Made by a program: the position numbers and the translations under genes. A stretch of 64,000 bases of DNA from Mucilaginibacter pankratovii (lineage in GTDB: Bacteria > Bacteroidota > Bacteroidia > Sphingobacteriales > Sphingobacteriaceae), in contig NZ_JACWMY010000001.1 in NCBI RefSeq assembly GCF_014773265.1, positions 496,001-560,000 of the forward strand, written 5' to 3'. Shown in pieces: positions 8,172 to 19,200 of this stretch. Each line of letters starts with the position of its first letter. Within the stretch, counting starts at the first letter, position 1. Under the pieces are notes generated by a model. That model was not told where the DNA came from, did no database searches, and was given only the letters and a program-made list of their open reading frames with translations.

Positions 8172-9374
8172 TTATTCTTCCTCGGCCCCCCCGGCTGCCT
8201 TTGATTGTAAATAAAATGCGCCCTTCAAGGCGACCTGCGCGGTTGCTGGCAGGTAGTCAAGAGGTTTGATCTGTACATAACCCAATTCCGTTACTCCAGT
8301 CGTTACTTCAGCTTTCTTAAATTTTATCAGGTCGTTTTTGCCTGCTTCTGAAATAACCACAAATATGAATTGTTTTCCCTCTGACCGCACCACCGCATCA
8401 ACAGGTACTGCTGCTGTCAGGCGGCTGCCCGTACTGATCAGGGCTGTAACATACATTCCGGGAATCAGGTTCTTCTGCTCCTTATTATTGATGACTGCAT
8501 GAACAGTAACCCCCTTGCTCTCATTTTCAAAAGATTTATTGATGCCATTGATCGTTCCGGTAATGAGCTGGTTTTCCTGATTGGTTAATTGAAAGCTTAC
8601 TTTTTGACCTACTTTAACGTGCATCAGGTCTTTCTCAAACACGGTCAGATCGCAGTGGATTTTGGAATTATCTACCACTTCCATGATGGAAGTGCCAGGT
8701 TGAACAAAGGCACCGGTATTAGCAGTGATCTGGCCGACCGTACCGCCGATAGGGGATAATACAGGGAACTGCGAAACGATCCTTCCATTATCAATCCTGC
8801 CAGGCGAAATTCCCAACTGGCTTAGCTGGCTTTCATAAGCGGTGATACGGGAACGCTCAGCGTTGTAAGTAGCTTCGGAAGACTGAAAAGATTTGCCTGT
8901 ACCCGCACCAGCATCCTGTAGCTGCTTCTGCCGGTTATATTCTGCCTGTACATAGGTAAAATTGTTTTTGGCGGCCAGGTAATCCTGCTGTATTTTGATC
9001 AGATCCTGGTTTTTGATGGTAGCCAATAGCTGCCCTCTTTTTACCTGTTGTCCTTCAATAACACTGATATGATTAATAATCCCCCCTGAAAGGATACTTA
9101 CGTCGGCTTTGTTTTGAGGTGGTACGGCTAATTGGCCATTGGCTTTGATCACGGAATCCAGGTTCTTTTGAGCTATTGGGCCAGCTACGATACCAACCGT
9201 TTGCATTTGCTCTGCTGTCAATTCCAGGCCATCCGGTTTTTCTTTTTTGGTTTCTGCGCCACCAGCGCTTTCTTTCGCATCAGCTTCTTTCTTGTCAGAA
9301 TCACCTGAGCAGGATGCAAAGGCGACTACCATTAAGAACGCAGCTGGTATAAGTTTATATTTTCTAATGTTCAT
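8172..9374 (-). CDS. CzcB/CusB-type periplasmic adaptor lipoprotein
   Basis: The 400-residue membrane-fusion protein has a lipobox (FASC, Cys22), a charged low-complexity linker (about 23-48), and a biotinyl-lipoyl segment (ISVIEGQQVKRGQLLATI). A coiled-coil hairpin (about 110-190) and beta-barrel domains follow (GQITANTGAFVQPGTSIMEV, VGQKVSFQL). It joins an RND pump to the outer-membrane channel for export of divalent metal cations. It starts 2 bases after the czcA stop codon and is followed after one base by the Fur-family gene. The metal is not specified by the sequence; zinc, cobalt, nickel or copper are the family choices. Confidence 0.88.
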   Translation of the reverse strand: MNIRKYKLIPAAFLMVVAFASCSGDSDKKEADAKESAGGAETKKEKPDGLELTAEQMQTVGIVAGPIAQKNLDSVIKANGQLAVPPQNKADVSILSGGIINHISVIEGQQVKRGQLLATIKNQDLIKIQQDYLAAKNNFTYVQAEYNRQKQLQDAGAGTGKSFQSSEATYNAERSRITAYESQLSQLGISPGRIDNGRIVSQFPVLSPIGGTVGQITANTGAFVQPGTSIMEVVDNSKIHCDLTVFEKDLMHVKVGQKVSFQLTNQENQLITGTINGINKSFENESKGVTVHAVINNKEQKNLIPGMYVTALISTGSRLTAAVPVDAVVRSEGKQFIFVVISEAGKNDLIKFKKAEVTTGVTELGYVQIKPLDYLPATAQVALKGAFYLQSKAAGGAEEE

Positions 9375-9376
9375 GA

Positions 9377-12300
9377 TTATTCTCCTTTAATAAATTGTAT
9401 CTGAATGGCTGATTGGTTGAGGCGGCTTAAGGCCTCGATATAAGCTAATTTTACCTGTACGGCTGCGGACATATTCTGGATATACTCGATGTAGCCAATT
9501 TCGCCCAGATTGAAAGATACTTGAGCGATCCGCAATTGTTCGTCTGCCTGTTTTAACCCACCCGATAAATAATAATCTACCGATTGCTTAAATTTATGGT
9601 ATTGTTGTAATTCCTGTTCATGTTGCAAACGTACCTGTGATTGGGTGTTTTGATAATTGGTTTGAGCAACCTGTGCAGACAAGCGTTCCGCCTTTACCTT
9701 TGCACGGTTCGCCCCATTAAACAAGGGAAGCGCGAAACCAACTTGTATCCCGGCGATACGAGTCCCAGGCGAATAGTCACGGTTGATATTAGCAGGGTTA
9801 AAGCCGGAGATTACCAACTGCTGATTATACCCTAAAGTAAAATCCGGTAACCCTTTTGATTTTTCGACAGCGATCCTTGCATTAGCAACTTCCATGTTTT
9901 GCAGGTCAACATTTACCTGCGGGTTGTTAGCTACATTAATGGTATCTGGTGTAATTGCCAATAACACGGATAATTTACTTTCGGCGATCACAATAGGTTC
10001 GGAAGTATTTAATAATTGCTGTAAAACCAGTTCGTTATTTCGCAGATCGGCTTGTGCACCTATCTTTAAGGCTACAATCTCCTGGTACTTGTTCCGTGCG
10101 CTGATCAGTTCCAGATTGGAGGTTTCGCCGGTTTTAAACCTGATCTCTGCTTTTTTTACGAAGCCTTTGTAAACGCTATCCTGAAAGTCCAGGACGCGCA
10201 GTGTTTCCCTGTTCAGTATATAGGCATACCACGCGCTCCGTACCTGTTTGATTACCTCGGCCCGTGTTAAATGCCCTGAACGTTCTGCCAACAACGATTG
10301 CTGATTGAGCAATCTTCGCTGATTTTTATATAAACCTGGCCAGGCAATGGTTTGCGTAATGCCAATGGCGTTATCCATATTTCCTCCACTGGTAGGGTCT
10401 TGCGTGACCATCAATTCGGTTTTGGGAATATCGGTACCTGACCTTTGTAACGCCCTGGCCTGTTCGACGGACAAACCCGCAGATCGGATTTGCAGGTTAT
10501 TTTTAATGGCATTACTAATCGCGCTGTCTAATGTCAGTGGTATTCGGTTTTGTGCAAGGGCTTTGCTTTGTTGGCAGATGCCAAAACCAATGACCAGCAG
10601 TATCGTTACCAGTGCTTTAGGCACTTTGATCTTTTCTGTTTCTTTACGATTGAATAACAGGTAGAGGCATGGCAGCACAAATAGCGTCAAAAATGTAGCG
10701 GTAATTAATCCTCCGATCACCACAGTAGCTAAAGGTCGCTGTACTTCAGCCCCGGCACTTGAAGATAGGGCCATTGGAAGGAAACCTAAAGAAGCAACCG
10801 AAGCAGTCATGAGTACCGGGCGCAGCCTGGTTTTTGTGCCTTCTAACACTCGGTCATAAATATTGCTCATGCCTTCTACCTTTAACTGGTTGAAATACCC
10901 GATCAGCACGATACCATTTAATACGGCTACGCCAAAAAGAGCAATAAAACCGACACCCGCAGAAATACTGAACGGCATACCGCGAAGAAGCAGGGCAGCT
11001 ACGCCACCCATTGAAGCCAACGGAACCGCTGTAAAAATAAGCAGGCTTTCTTTTACCGAACGAAAAGTAACATAAAGTAATACCAGGATAAACAGCAAAG
11101 CCGCAGGTACGGCGATTAACAACCTTGCTTTGGCAGCCTGTAGGTTCTGGAATTGGCCCCCATAGGTCAGGTAATAACCGGTGGGTAATTTCAAAGTTGT
11201 ATTTAATTTCGACTGTATTTCTTTTACGGTCGTTTCAACATCTCGGCCCTGCACATTAAAGCCAACATAAATACGTCTTTTGCCATCTTCACGGGATACC
11301 TGTGCCGGGGCATCTTTAAAAGAGATATCTGCAACCTGGCTTAACGGCACTTTGTTACCCGATAGTAGCGGCACCAGCAAGTTTTCAACGCCTGAAATGT
11401 TTTCGCGCAGATCACGGTTTAGCCGCACCACCATATCGAAACGCTTTTCACCCTCAAATACTACGCCCGTAACACTTCCGGCAAATGCAGTTTTAAGGAT
11501 CATGTTCACATCGCTGATGTTCAAACCATACTGCGCCATCTTATCCCGGTTGTAAGCTACTTGTATTTGCGGGAGTCCGCTTACTTTTTCAATATAGGGT
11601 TCGCTGACACCTTTTACAGGAGCGATCAGTTTGGCCAGTTTTTCAGCCTGCACCGCCAGGATATCCAGATCTTCGCCATATATTTTGATAGCTACATCCT
11701 GCCGGATACCAGTCATGAGTTCGTTAAAACGCATCTGCATCGGCTGAGATATTTCAACATTGATACCGGGTATGGCTGATAGTACTTCCTCCATCTTTTC
11801 GATCATTTCTTCTTTATTTGATGCCGTTTTCCATTCCCCTTTTGGTTTCATAGCAAGCATCATATCGCCCTTTTCCATTGGCATGGGATCGGTCGGTATT
11901 TCGGAACTGCCAATACGGGTAACTGCCTGTTTGATCTCCGGGAATTTGTCTTTTAATAGCTTTTCAGCTTTACCGAAAGTCTTCACTACTTCAGTAAGCG
12001 AAGTGCCCTGCATCATGGAAATTTCTACGGTAAGATCTCCTTCATCCAAAGTCGGGATAAACTCACCGCCCATTCGGCTAAAAGCCCATATAGCTATGCC
12101 AAATACAATAAATACAGCGGTTACGGTAATTATCTTTATTTTCAGTACAGCTATTAAAGCGCGCTGGTAAACCCGCTGTAAAAACTCAATAATGCGGTCT
12201 GATATATTCCGTTTGTGGGACGTTTTCTTACTAAGGAAGAGTGCACTTGCCATCGGGACATAAGTGAGCGATAGAATAAAAGCGCCCAGGATAGCGAAGG

Positions 12301-13753
12301 CTACTGTTTCAGCCATTGGGCGGAACATCTTGCCTTCAATGCCTACGAGTGACAATAATGGTAAGTAAACAATTAAGATGATGATCTGCCCGAACGCGGC
12401 GGATTTCATTAGTTTACTTGCACTATCGCGAACTTCTACATCCATTTGCGCAGTGGTTAGTTTTTCTACACCTTTTTGTTTGTAGCTGCCTGTAGTAATA
12501 TGATGTACCACACTTTCAACAATAATTACCGCGCCATCTACTATCAGCCCAAAATCAATGGCACCTAAACTCATCAGGTTACCCGATACACCGAACAGCC
12601 GCATCATGGAAAAGGCAAACAGCATGGCCAATGGAATAACCGAAGCAACCACTAAACCAGCCCTTAAATTTCCTAAAAGCAATACCAGTACAAATATGAC
12701 GATCAGTGCGCCTTCCAAAAGGTTACGTTTTACTGTACCGATAGCGCGTCCAACCAATTCTGTACGGTCAATAAAAGGTTCGATCACGACACCTTCCGGC
12801 AAGGACTTTTGTATCTGTACCATCCTGTCTTTGACGTTTTGGATCACCTCGCTGAAATTCTCGCCTTTCAGCATCAGGGCTACGCCTGCAACTACTTCAC
12901 CCTCGCCATTGCGGGTAACCGCGCCATAGCGGGTTGCGCTACCGAACTGTACGGTTGCAATATCCCGCACCAGTATGGGTGAGCCTTGGGTATTAGCGAC
13001 TACGATCTTTCGAATATCGTCCAGGTTTTGTACCTGCCCCAAGCCCCTGATGAAATATGCATTACGTTGCTGCTCTATATATGAACCGCCTGTATTTTCA
13101 TTATTCTTTTGCAGGGCTTCATATACTTGCGGTATAGTGATTCCTAAAGAGTTCAACTTGTCATTATCCAGGGCGATCTCGTACTGTTTAACATAGCCGC
13201 CCCAGCCGCTCACTTCTGCTAAACCAACGGTTCCGGCCAATTGGGTACGGACCAGCCAGTCTTGTATCGTGCGCAGATCGGTAGCGGTATATTTATTTTC
13301 ATAGCCTTTTTTTGTATGGATCACATATTGGTAAATTTCTCCAAGCCCGGTGGTAATAGGTGCCAGTGTGGGTTCTCCTAATCCCGCCGGAATGCTATTT
13401 TCGGCTTCTTTTAGTTGCGCATTGACCTGCTGCCTTGCCCAATAAATATCTACATCATCTTTAAAAACAATGGTGATCACGGAGATACCGGATCGGGATA
13501 TGGAACGTTTTTCAATGATCCCGGCGATATTAGCCATTGATAATTCTATGGGAGCGGTAATAAACTGCTCTACTTCCTGTGCGCCGAGGCTCGGCGCTTG
13601 TGTAATGATCTGTACCTGGTTATTGGTAATATCGGGTTGTGCATCAACCGGCAGGTTGTACGCTGAATAAATACCCACCAGTATTAAAACCAGTGTCATA
13701 ATCCCGATAGCTACCTTGTTCCTGATAGAGAACGCGATAATCTTGTCGAACAT
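9377..13753 (-). CDS. CzcA/CusA heavy-metal RND pump fused to TolC/CzcC channel
   Basis: This 1458-residue protein is two proteins in one. Residues 1 to about 1045 are a complete heavy-metal RND permease. DFGLIVDGAVIIVE in the fourth helix resembles the HME (CzcA) signature, with two periplasmic loops and twelve helices. Then come a hydrophobic segment ending ALAQ (about 1050-1075), like a signal peptide, and a TolC/CzcC-type outer-membrane factor (about 1080-1458) with repeated helices such as NAIKNNLQIRSAG. CzcA-TolC fusions are known in Bacteroidota. The fusion might be cut at ALAQ to release the channel. It is preceded by a DUF6660-like gene and followed by czcB. Confidence 0.93.
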   Translation of the reverse strand: MFDKIIAFSIRNKVAIGIMTLVLILVGIYSAYNLPVDAQPDITNNQVQIITQAPSLGAQEVEQFITAPIELSMANIAGIIEKRSISRSGISVITIVFKDDVDIYWARQQVNAQLKEAENSIPAGLGEPTLAPITTGLGEIYQYVIHTKKGYENKYTATDLRTIQDWLVRTQLAGTVGLAEVSGWGGYVKQYEIALDNDKLNSLGITIPQVYEALQKNNENTGGSYIEQQRNAYFIRGLGQVQNLDDIRKIVVANTQGSPILVRDIATVQFGSATRYGAVTRNGEGEVVAGVALMLKGENFSEVIQNVKDRMVQIQKSLPEGVVIEPFIDRTELVGRAIGTVKRNLLEGALIVIFVLVLLLGNLRAGLVVASVIPLAMLFAFSMMRLFGVSGNLMSLGAIDFGLIVDGAVIIVESVVHHITTGSYKQKGVEKLTTAQMDVEVRDSASKLMKSAAFGQIIILIVYLPLLSLVGIEGKMFRPMAETVAFAILGAFILSLTYVPMASALFLSKKTSHKRNISDRIIEFLQRVYQRALIAVLKIKIITVTAVFIVFGIAIWAFSRMGGEFIPTLDEGDLTVEISMMQGTSLTEVVKTFGKAEKLLKDKFPEIKQAVTRIGSSEIPTDPMPMEKGDMMLAMKPKGEWKTASNKEEMIEKMEEVLSAIPGINVEISQPMQMRFNELMTGIRQDVAIKIYGEDLDILAVQAEKLAKLIAPVKGVSEPYIEKVSGLPQIQVAYNRDKMAQYGLNISDVNMILKTAFAGSVTGVVFEGEKRFDMVVRLNRDLRENISGVENLLVPLLSGNKVPLSQVADISFKDAPAQVSREDGKRRIYVGFNVQGRDVETTVKEIQSKLNTTLKLPTGYYLTYGGQFQNLQAAKARLLIAVPAALLFILVLLYVTFRSVKESLLIFTAVPLASMGGVAALLLRGMPFSISAGVGFIALFGVAVLNGIVLIGYFNQLKVEGMSNIYDRVLEGTKTRLRPVLMTASVASLGFLPMALSSSAGAEVQRPLATVVIGGLITATFLTLFVLPCLYLLFNRKETEKIKVPKALVTILLVIGFGICQQSKALAQNRIPLTLDSAISNAIKNNLQIRSAGLSVEQARALQRSGTDIPKTELMVTQDPTSGGNMDNAIGITQTIAWPGLYKNQRRLLNQQSLLAERSGHLTRAEVIKQVRSAWYAYILNRETLRVLDFQDSVYKGFVKKAEIRFKTGETSNLELISARNKYQEIVALKIGAQADLRNNELVLQQLLNTSEPIVIAESKLSVLLAITPDTINVANNPQVNVDLQNMEVANARIAVEKSKGLPDFTLGYNQQLVISGFNPANINRDYSPGTRIAGIQVGFALPLFNGANRAKVKAERLSAQVAQTNYQNTQSQVRLQHEQELQQYHKFKQSVDYYLSGGLKQADEQLRIAQVSFNLGEIGYIEYIQNMSAAVQVKLAYIEALSRLNQSAIQIQFIKGE

Positions 13754-13827
13754 AAATTGTAAAAATTAATACGATACGGAAAAGCCATGCAAAGTTTATT
13801 GCAGGCGAAAACATCAAGAATTTCGTA

Positions 13828-14142
13828 TTAACCTTTTTGAGGGGGCTGCCAGATTTTGATCGGCTGTTTCTGTATAGCCGGGATGCCATAATCAGGATAT
13901 TCACGCACAACTTGTTGTGTGTGAATGCCAGTATTAATTGTAGCTGTTAATTGCCTTGCAGTAGAGCAGCAGGAACAAGTACAAAATGGAGGGCAGGTTT
14001 CCTGTCCTCTTTCATCATTAGGAGAATGATTTTTTTGCAAGGTTACATGAGTTATACTTCCAATCATATCATCCCTGTCCTGACAGGGCAATAAGGTCAG
14101 GAGTGTAAAATAAAAACTGAATATGAAAGCGATATATCTCAT
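13828..14142 (-). CDS. DUF6660-like small exported Cys-rich protein
   Basis: From ATG 14142 the product is 104 residues. It has a signal peptide (MRYIAFIFSFYFTLLTLL), a cysteine at the cleavage region (LLPCQ, possible lipobox) and a compact cysteine motif CPPFCTCSCC in the middle. Genes of this kind (DUF6660) commonly stand directly before CzcA-type pumps in Bacteroidota, as here. The cysteine cluster could bind metal in the periplasm, acting as a sensor or chaperone for the pump. That role is inference. An upstream TTG at 14151 overlaps a TAnnTTTG-like promoter element (14149-14156), so the ATG is preferred. Confidence 0.65.
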   Translation of the reverse strand: MRYIAFIFSFYFTLLTLLPCQDRDDMIGSITHVTLQKNHSPNDERGQETCPPFCTCSCCSTARQLTATINTGIHTQQVVREYPDYGIPAIQKQPIKIWQPPQKG

Positions 14143-14246
14143 TCGATGCAAATGTAGGGAATATCTTCTTTATAATAAAACGGCGATATAGCATGCCGTA
14201 TTAAGGCAACATTCCTTATTCACCTGTGTCGCGAAGATAACCCACC

Positions 14247-14322
14247 GCCGGGATAAAAGTCAAGCATACAAGCGGGCGGCAGTTGTTTGCTTTCAGCCGC
14301 CCGCCTTGACTACTTACCCGGC
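14247..14322. repeat. Long interrupted inverted repeat (hairpin)
   Basis: Three nested perfect arms are visible. GCGGGCGGC (14272-14280) pairs with GCCGCCCGC (14296-14304), AGTCAAG (14258-14264) with CTTGACT (14305-14311), and GCCGGG (14247-14252) with CCCGGC (14317-14322). On the right the first two arms abut; on the left 7 bases separate them. It is far more GC-rich than its surroundings. No T-tract follows on either strand, so a simple terminator is not obvious. It lies upstream of the DUF6660/czcA operon. Confidence 0.75.
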
Positions 14323-14820
14323 TCGCCCTGTTGGTTGCTTAACAGTTTAATAAGGGATACTGGGTTCAACGTAATTTACTTATAATTCTTTCGTATAAGG
14401 CCTATATCTATTCGCCTTTTTAATTTCTCACTCAAAAATTCGTATCTTTATATCAGAAGATTACAATTAATCTATGTTTTAAAATTGGCAAGTAAGAATT
14501 TATATCCATATAAAGCATTGAATATAAGGTCTTTCATGGCAATACAAATCCCTTCGGGTATCGGTATCTTTAGTAACCTAATTCCGGGAAGGTATTATGT
14601 TAAAGCTATTGGATATGTCGGCCAGACTATCCAAGGTGATTCCATTGCAACCGTGTTACGCCGTTCCAAAGGTGATAATATTCCCAATTTTACAATTAAT
14701 GCACAGTAATTGTACCCAAAGCTTGGGTATAATGAATTTAAGATTATAGGGCATCGGGGAGAAAGCAGTGGTTACTATTGATTAATTCGTGGTTCCCCTT
14801 TGGCTTCGAGCCAGTTTAAT
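14323..14820. other. Intergenic stretch without a convincing gene
   Basis: AT-rich DNA with a possible promoter (TATCTTTA near 14444-14453). A 74-codon frame from a TTG at 14485 to 14709 contains IFSNLIPGRYYVKAIGY, which resembles the end of an Ig/carboxypeptidase-regulatory-like strand. It has no recognisable start or partner and may be a fragment. I see no sigma-factor gene here, although one would be expected before fecR. Confidence 0.4.
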
Positions 14821-14913
14821 TAGAATCGCAACCTTCAGAAAGCAGTTCGGTACGTTCCCTTCCTATTTAGAATCGCAACCTTCAGAAAGCAGCTCGGTAC
14901 GTTCCCTTCCTAT
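14821..14913. repeat. Tandem duplication, 46-base unit with 47-base period
   Basis: Copies at 14821-14866 and 14868-14913 begin TAGAATCGCAACC and end CGTTCCCTTCCTAT. They differ at one base (AGCAGTTCGG versus AGCAGCTCGG). The unit has no coding potential I can recognise. It lies in the gap before fecR. Confidence 0.9.
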
Positions 14914-15036
14914 ACTGTCAAGGCGATAATTATACAGGCTTCAAATGCGTAACAGCCTATTATAAAACAATAACTTCTCACAAAATATTTTTCTCTCTCA
15001 ATAGTCCTTATTTCGTTTAACTGCATAATAGGGTTA

Positions 15037-16077
15037 ATGAACGGATCAAACAATCGAATTTCTTTAACCGAACTCTTTCAGAAATACCTGGACGGCAGGT
15101 GTAGTTTAGATGAAACGAGGCAGCTTTTAAACTACTTTGAAAGCGAACCGAATGAAAGCCAGTTAAGAAGCTTAATCCGTATGGAATTGGGTTACGAAGA
15201 TTCAGCAGAATCAAACGCTTCATCCGAAAGAGCCATCCAACAGGTCAAAGAAAACATCCTCCAGGAAATAAAAGAAAACACCGATAGCAAATCGAGCGGC
15301 ACCCTATTTCCCAGGTGGCTGAAGATCGCGGCATTTTGGTTGATCCTGGTTGGTACCGGCGCGCTCATCTACCGTAGTTATTTCATGAATAATTCGAGCG
15401 GCGATCCCAAGCTTTATACATTGCTCACCAAAGCTGGTGAACATAAGATCTTAACACTTTCCGACGGCACCAAGATATGGCTTAGCCCTTCCAGTTCGCT
15501 ACAATATCCAGATCAGTTAACAGGTAATTTGCGCGAGGTCAAACTGGAAGGCGAAGCTTTTTTTGAGGTTGCCAAAGACAAAAAACATCCATTTGTAATA
15601 CACAGCGGTCAAATGGATACCCGTGTAGTTGGCACCTCCTTCAACATTCAATCTTACAAAATACAAGCAAAATATACGGTAACTGTAGTCACCGGTATTG
15701 TCAATGTGTCTGCTCCGGGTGCTTTAAACGGAAAACGTTCCAATGTTGTGCTAAGACCCAACCAGCGGAGCGAGTTTAACCCTCAAACCGGAACATTGAT
15801 CAGTTTAAATTATTTCGAGGCTAAACAGATGCTGAACCGAAAGAACGGTATTTTAAATTATGACGGAGTCAGCGTGCCGGAAGTGGTGGCAGAACTTACC
15901 CGGTATTATAGGGTGCCGATTTTGACCGAAAGCAAATCAAAGAATTGTCTGTGTTACGGCGAATTCAATACGAACCGGCCATTAGCCATTGTTTTAGAAC
16001 AATTAGCGGCTGCAATCAATGCTAAGGTGATTACCCAAAAGGATAAGTATATATTAAAAGGAGGTTGTGAAGAATGA
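15037..16077 (+). CDS. FecR-family anti-sigma factor
   Basis: The 346-residue protein has a cytoplasmic N-terminal helix region (FQKYLDGRCSLDETRQLLNYF), one transmembrane helix at about 95-112, a periplasmic FecR domain (about 127-230, including DGTKIWLSPSSSLQYP and GEAFFEVAKD) and a C-terminal DUF4974-type domain. FecR proteins hold an ECF sigma factor and receive the signal from a TonB-dependent receptor carrying an STN domain. The next gene is exactly such a receptor. The expected ECF sigma gene is not found upstream in the window, so this FecR may act with a sigma factor encoded elsewhere. Confidence 0.92.
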   Translation: MNGSNNRISLTELFQKYLDGRCSLDETRQLLNYFESEPNESQLRSLIRMELGYEDSAESNASSERAIQQVKENILQEIKENTDSKSSGTLFPRWLKIAAFWLILVGTGALIYRSYFMNNSSGDPKLYTLLTKAGEHKILTLSDGTKIWLSPSSSLQYPDQLTGNLREVKLEGEAFFEVAKDKKHPFVIHSGQMDTRVVGTSFNIQSYKIQAKYTVTVVTGIVNVSAPGALNGKRSNVVLRPNQRSEFNPQTGTLISLNYFEAKQMLNRKNGILNYDGVSVPEVVAELTRYYRVPILTESKSKNCLCYGEFNTNRPLAIVLEQLAAAINAKVITQKDKYILKGGCEE

Positions 16078-16252
16078 GACAGATAGCAAAATTATCCCAC
16101 CCATAAATTAGGGTACCGCCGCAATAACGCACGGAACAATTTTACATTTCTTAGAATACACCAACTGCAAAAAGTTAAAAAATTGCTTTATGGGCCTGGT
16201 ATTGCCCATTCACAAGAATATACATGTGCTATAACCATTAAATAATTAAACT

Positions 16253-19200
16253 ATGTTTTCCATTTTACCCTCCCTTAAATCAATCAGGCTTTTACTTATC
16301 ATCGTTTTTGTTAACGGATGCTTGTCTTTACCGGCGGTAGCGGAATCTGCCAACCAGATCCTGGAAAAGAAAGTCACCGTAAGCTTTAAAGAAATAAATT
16401 TAAAAAGCGGTATTGATAAAATTGCCAAAGCTGCGGAGGTTTCCATTATCTACAGTAATTCCAAAGAGTTAATCAATAGCCGGGTTAGCCTTCAGGCGGT
16501 CAACAAACAATTAAAGGAGGTGTTAAATGACTTACTCCTACCCTTTCCATTATCCTATAAGGTTATAGATGACAAAATCATCATCAGCCATGACGCACAA
16601 AAAAGAAAGAGAACTGCGGAACAGCAGCCCGTCATCATTAAAGGAAAGGTAACTGACAGCATTGGCATGGTGCTGCCCGGTGCTACCTTGAAAATAGTCG
16701 GTGAAAGCAAGGTTTACATAACTGACAAGAACGGAGATTTTGTCTTATCCAATGTTCCGCTTAACGCCAGATTACAGGTTTCATTTATTGGATTTATAAC
16801 ACAGGAGGTTTTATTAGCCGATACCACAGCTTATTTGACGGTCGTTTTAAAACAGGATAATTCAAAATTGAATGAGGTAAAGGTTGTTTCAACCGGCTAT
16901 CAGACGCTACCTAAAGAACGGGCAACCGGCAGTTTTGTCCTCATTGATAGCGCCTTATTGAATCGCAGGGTAGGCAGCAACATCCTGGAAAGATTAGATG
17001 GCGTTACCAGCGGGCTGATTTTCAATCAACGAAACCTGGACGGGAATAATAACTCAACGATCACTATCCGGGGACGCAGCACCATTTTCGCTAACCCCAA
17101 CCCACTTATTGTCGTCGATAATTTCCCATATGATGGCGACATAAATAGTATCAATCCAAATGACATAGAAAGCATCTCTATTTTAAAAGATGCAGCGGCC
17201 GCCAGCATCTGGGGCGTACGGGCAGGCAATGGCGTCATTGTTATTACCACGAAGAAAGGTAAAAAGGGAAGTGATCCGGTTATTAGTTTAAACGCCAACC
17301 TGACCATCGGTGAAAAGCCGAACCTGAATTATCCTTACCAGATGTCATCGGCAGACAACATTTATGTAGAAAAATTTCTATTTGACCAGGGCTATTACGA
17401 TAATACGATCAGCAATGGCTACAGCGCCATATCGCCCGCGGTCGCTTTGATGGATAAGCTAAGAAACAGTCAAATTTCCCAAACTGATTATGATGGGCAA
17501 ATCAATACCTTAAAACCAAGTGATGTACGGAATGATCTGCGTAAATACTTCTATAGAAAAAGTGCGAACCAGCAATATAGCCTCAGTGTCAGCGGCGGTG
17601 CGGCACATCAGAAATATTTTATTTCTGCGGGCTTCGACAAGAACCTGGGAAATCTTGTTTCAGACAGTTACAAACGGTATACGATCAATGCCAACAACAC
17701 GTTGAACCTGTTGAACGACAAATTGGAGTTGTTTACTTCTATCTCGTTTACCAGGAGTAATACGGGTTCCAATGCAAATACATACAGGCCGTATACGGCT
17801 TACGACCAATTAGCAGACAAAAATGGTAGTCCATTACCTGTCGTTGATAACATCAATCAAACCCTGAGAGCCTCGTATGTTGATACGGCCGGCAATGGAA
17901 AACTTTTAGATTGGCGGTACTTCCCTTTAAATGAAAACAAGGGTAATAGAAATACAGGCCTGACGAATTACAGGTTTCTGGCTGGAATTACCTACAAGCT
18001 GATCGATCAGCTTAAGATCCAGGTAAACTACCAATACCAGCAGGATCAGAATGAGGACAACCGTGTTTATAACCAGGATTCATTTTATGCACGGGACCTG
18101 ATCAACAGGTTCTCTGCAATTGATCCCTCAACAGGTACTTTAAGCCGGATCATCCCGCTGGGAGCCATTACCGATAGAAACGATGCAACCGCTTCAACGC
18201 AATACGGCAGGGCGCAGCTATCGTATGAAAAGACGATAAAAAACATACACGCCGTTAGTGCGATAGCTGGTTTTGAGGTTAAGGATTATCAATATGATCT
18301 GAACAGTCAGCGTTATTACGGTTATGACCCTTCTACTGCAAGCAATGCTAACGGCTCCATTAACCCGTTAGCATACTACAATATTTATTACGACCCCTAT
18401 GGCGCCCAAACGATCCCAACCGCACCAAGCCAGTTAGGGAACACGGACCGTTACAGGTCTTATTATGCCAATGCTTCTTATACTTATAACAGCAGGTATA
18501 TCTTTACGGCAAGTGCCAGAAAAGATGAAACCAATATTTTCGGTGTAAAGGCAAACCAAAAAGGTGTTCCCCTGTGGTCCGCCGGTTTAGCCTGGAATTT
18601 GAGCAACGAGGGCTTTTACCATTCAGAAGCACTGCCGTATTTGAAAATCAGGGCAACCTATGGTTATAATGGCAATGCGGATAAAACAACTTCGGCTTAT
18701 CTTACCGCTAATGCATTTTATTATAACATCTGGAACACGCTTTACGCTAATATCATTAATCCTCCCAACCCTTCCCTGGGTTGGGAAAAAATTGAGAATA
18801 TCAATTTAGGGATTGATTTTTCGACAAAAGGGAATTGGCTGTCCGGGAGTTTTGAATATTACAGGAAACGCGGTATGGACCTGATCGGTAACAGCCCTAT
18901 CGCACCGCAAACCGGCGTAACGACATTCAAAGGTAATTCGGCGGATACAAAAACCAATGGAATTGATATCGTCGCAAATTTAAACATTCTCAGTAAGCCG
19001 GGTTTTAAATGGAAACTGAACCTGTTATACAACTACGCCCTTGATCGGATAATCAATTATAGCGCACAGCAGGGCGTTAACGGTGATATTGTATTCAGCA
19101 ACTATTCCAACCCACTGGTAGGCTTCCCCTATTACGCCATATTTGCTTTTAAATCCGCCGGACTTGATGCTACCGGTAATCCCAGGGGCTATCTGGCAGG

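Noticed and set aside
14485..14709. 74-codon frame starting with TTG
   Set aside because: No credible start signal or family; at most a fragment, so it is mentioned only in the gap entry.
14821..14913. CRISPR-like repeat
   Set aside because: Only two units with a one-base spacer and no cas genes; it is a tandem duplication.
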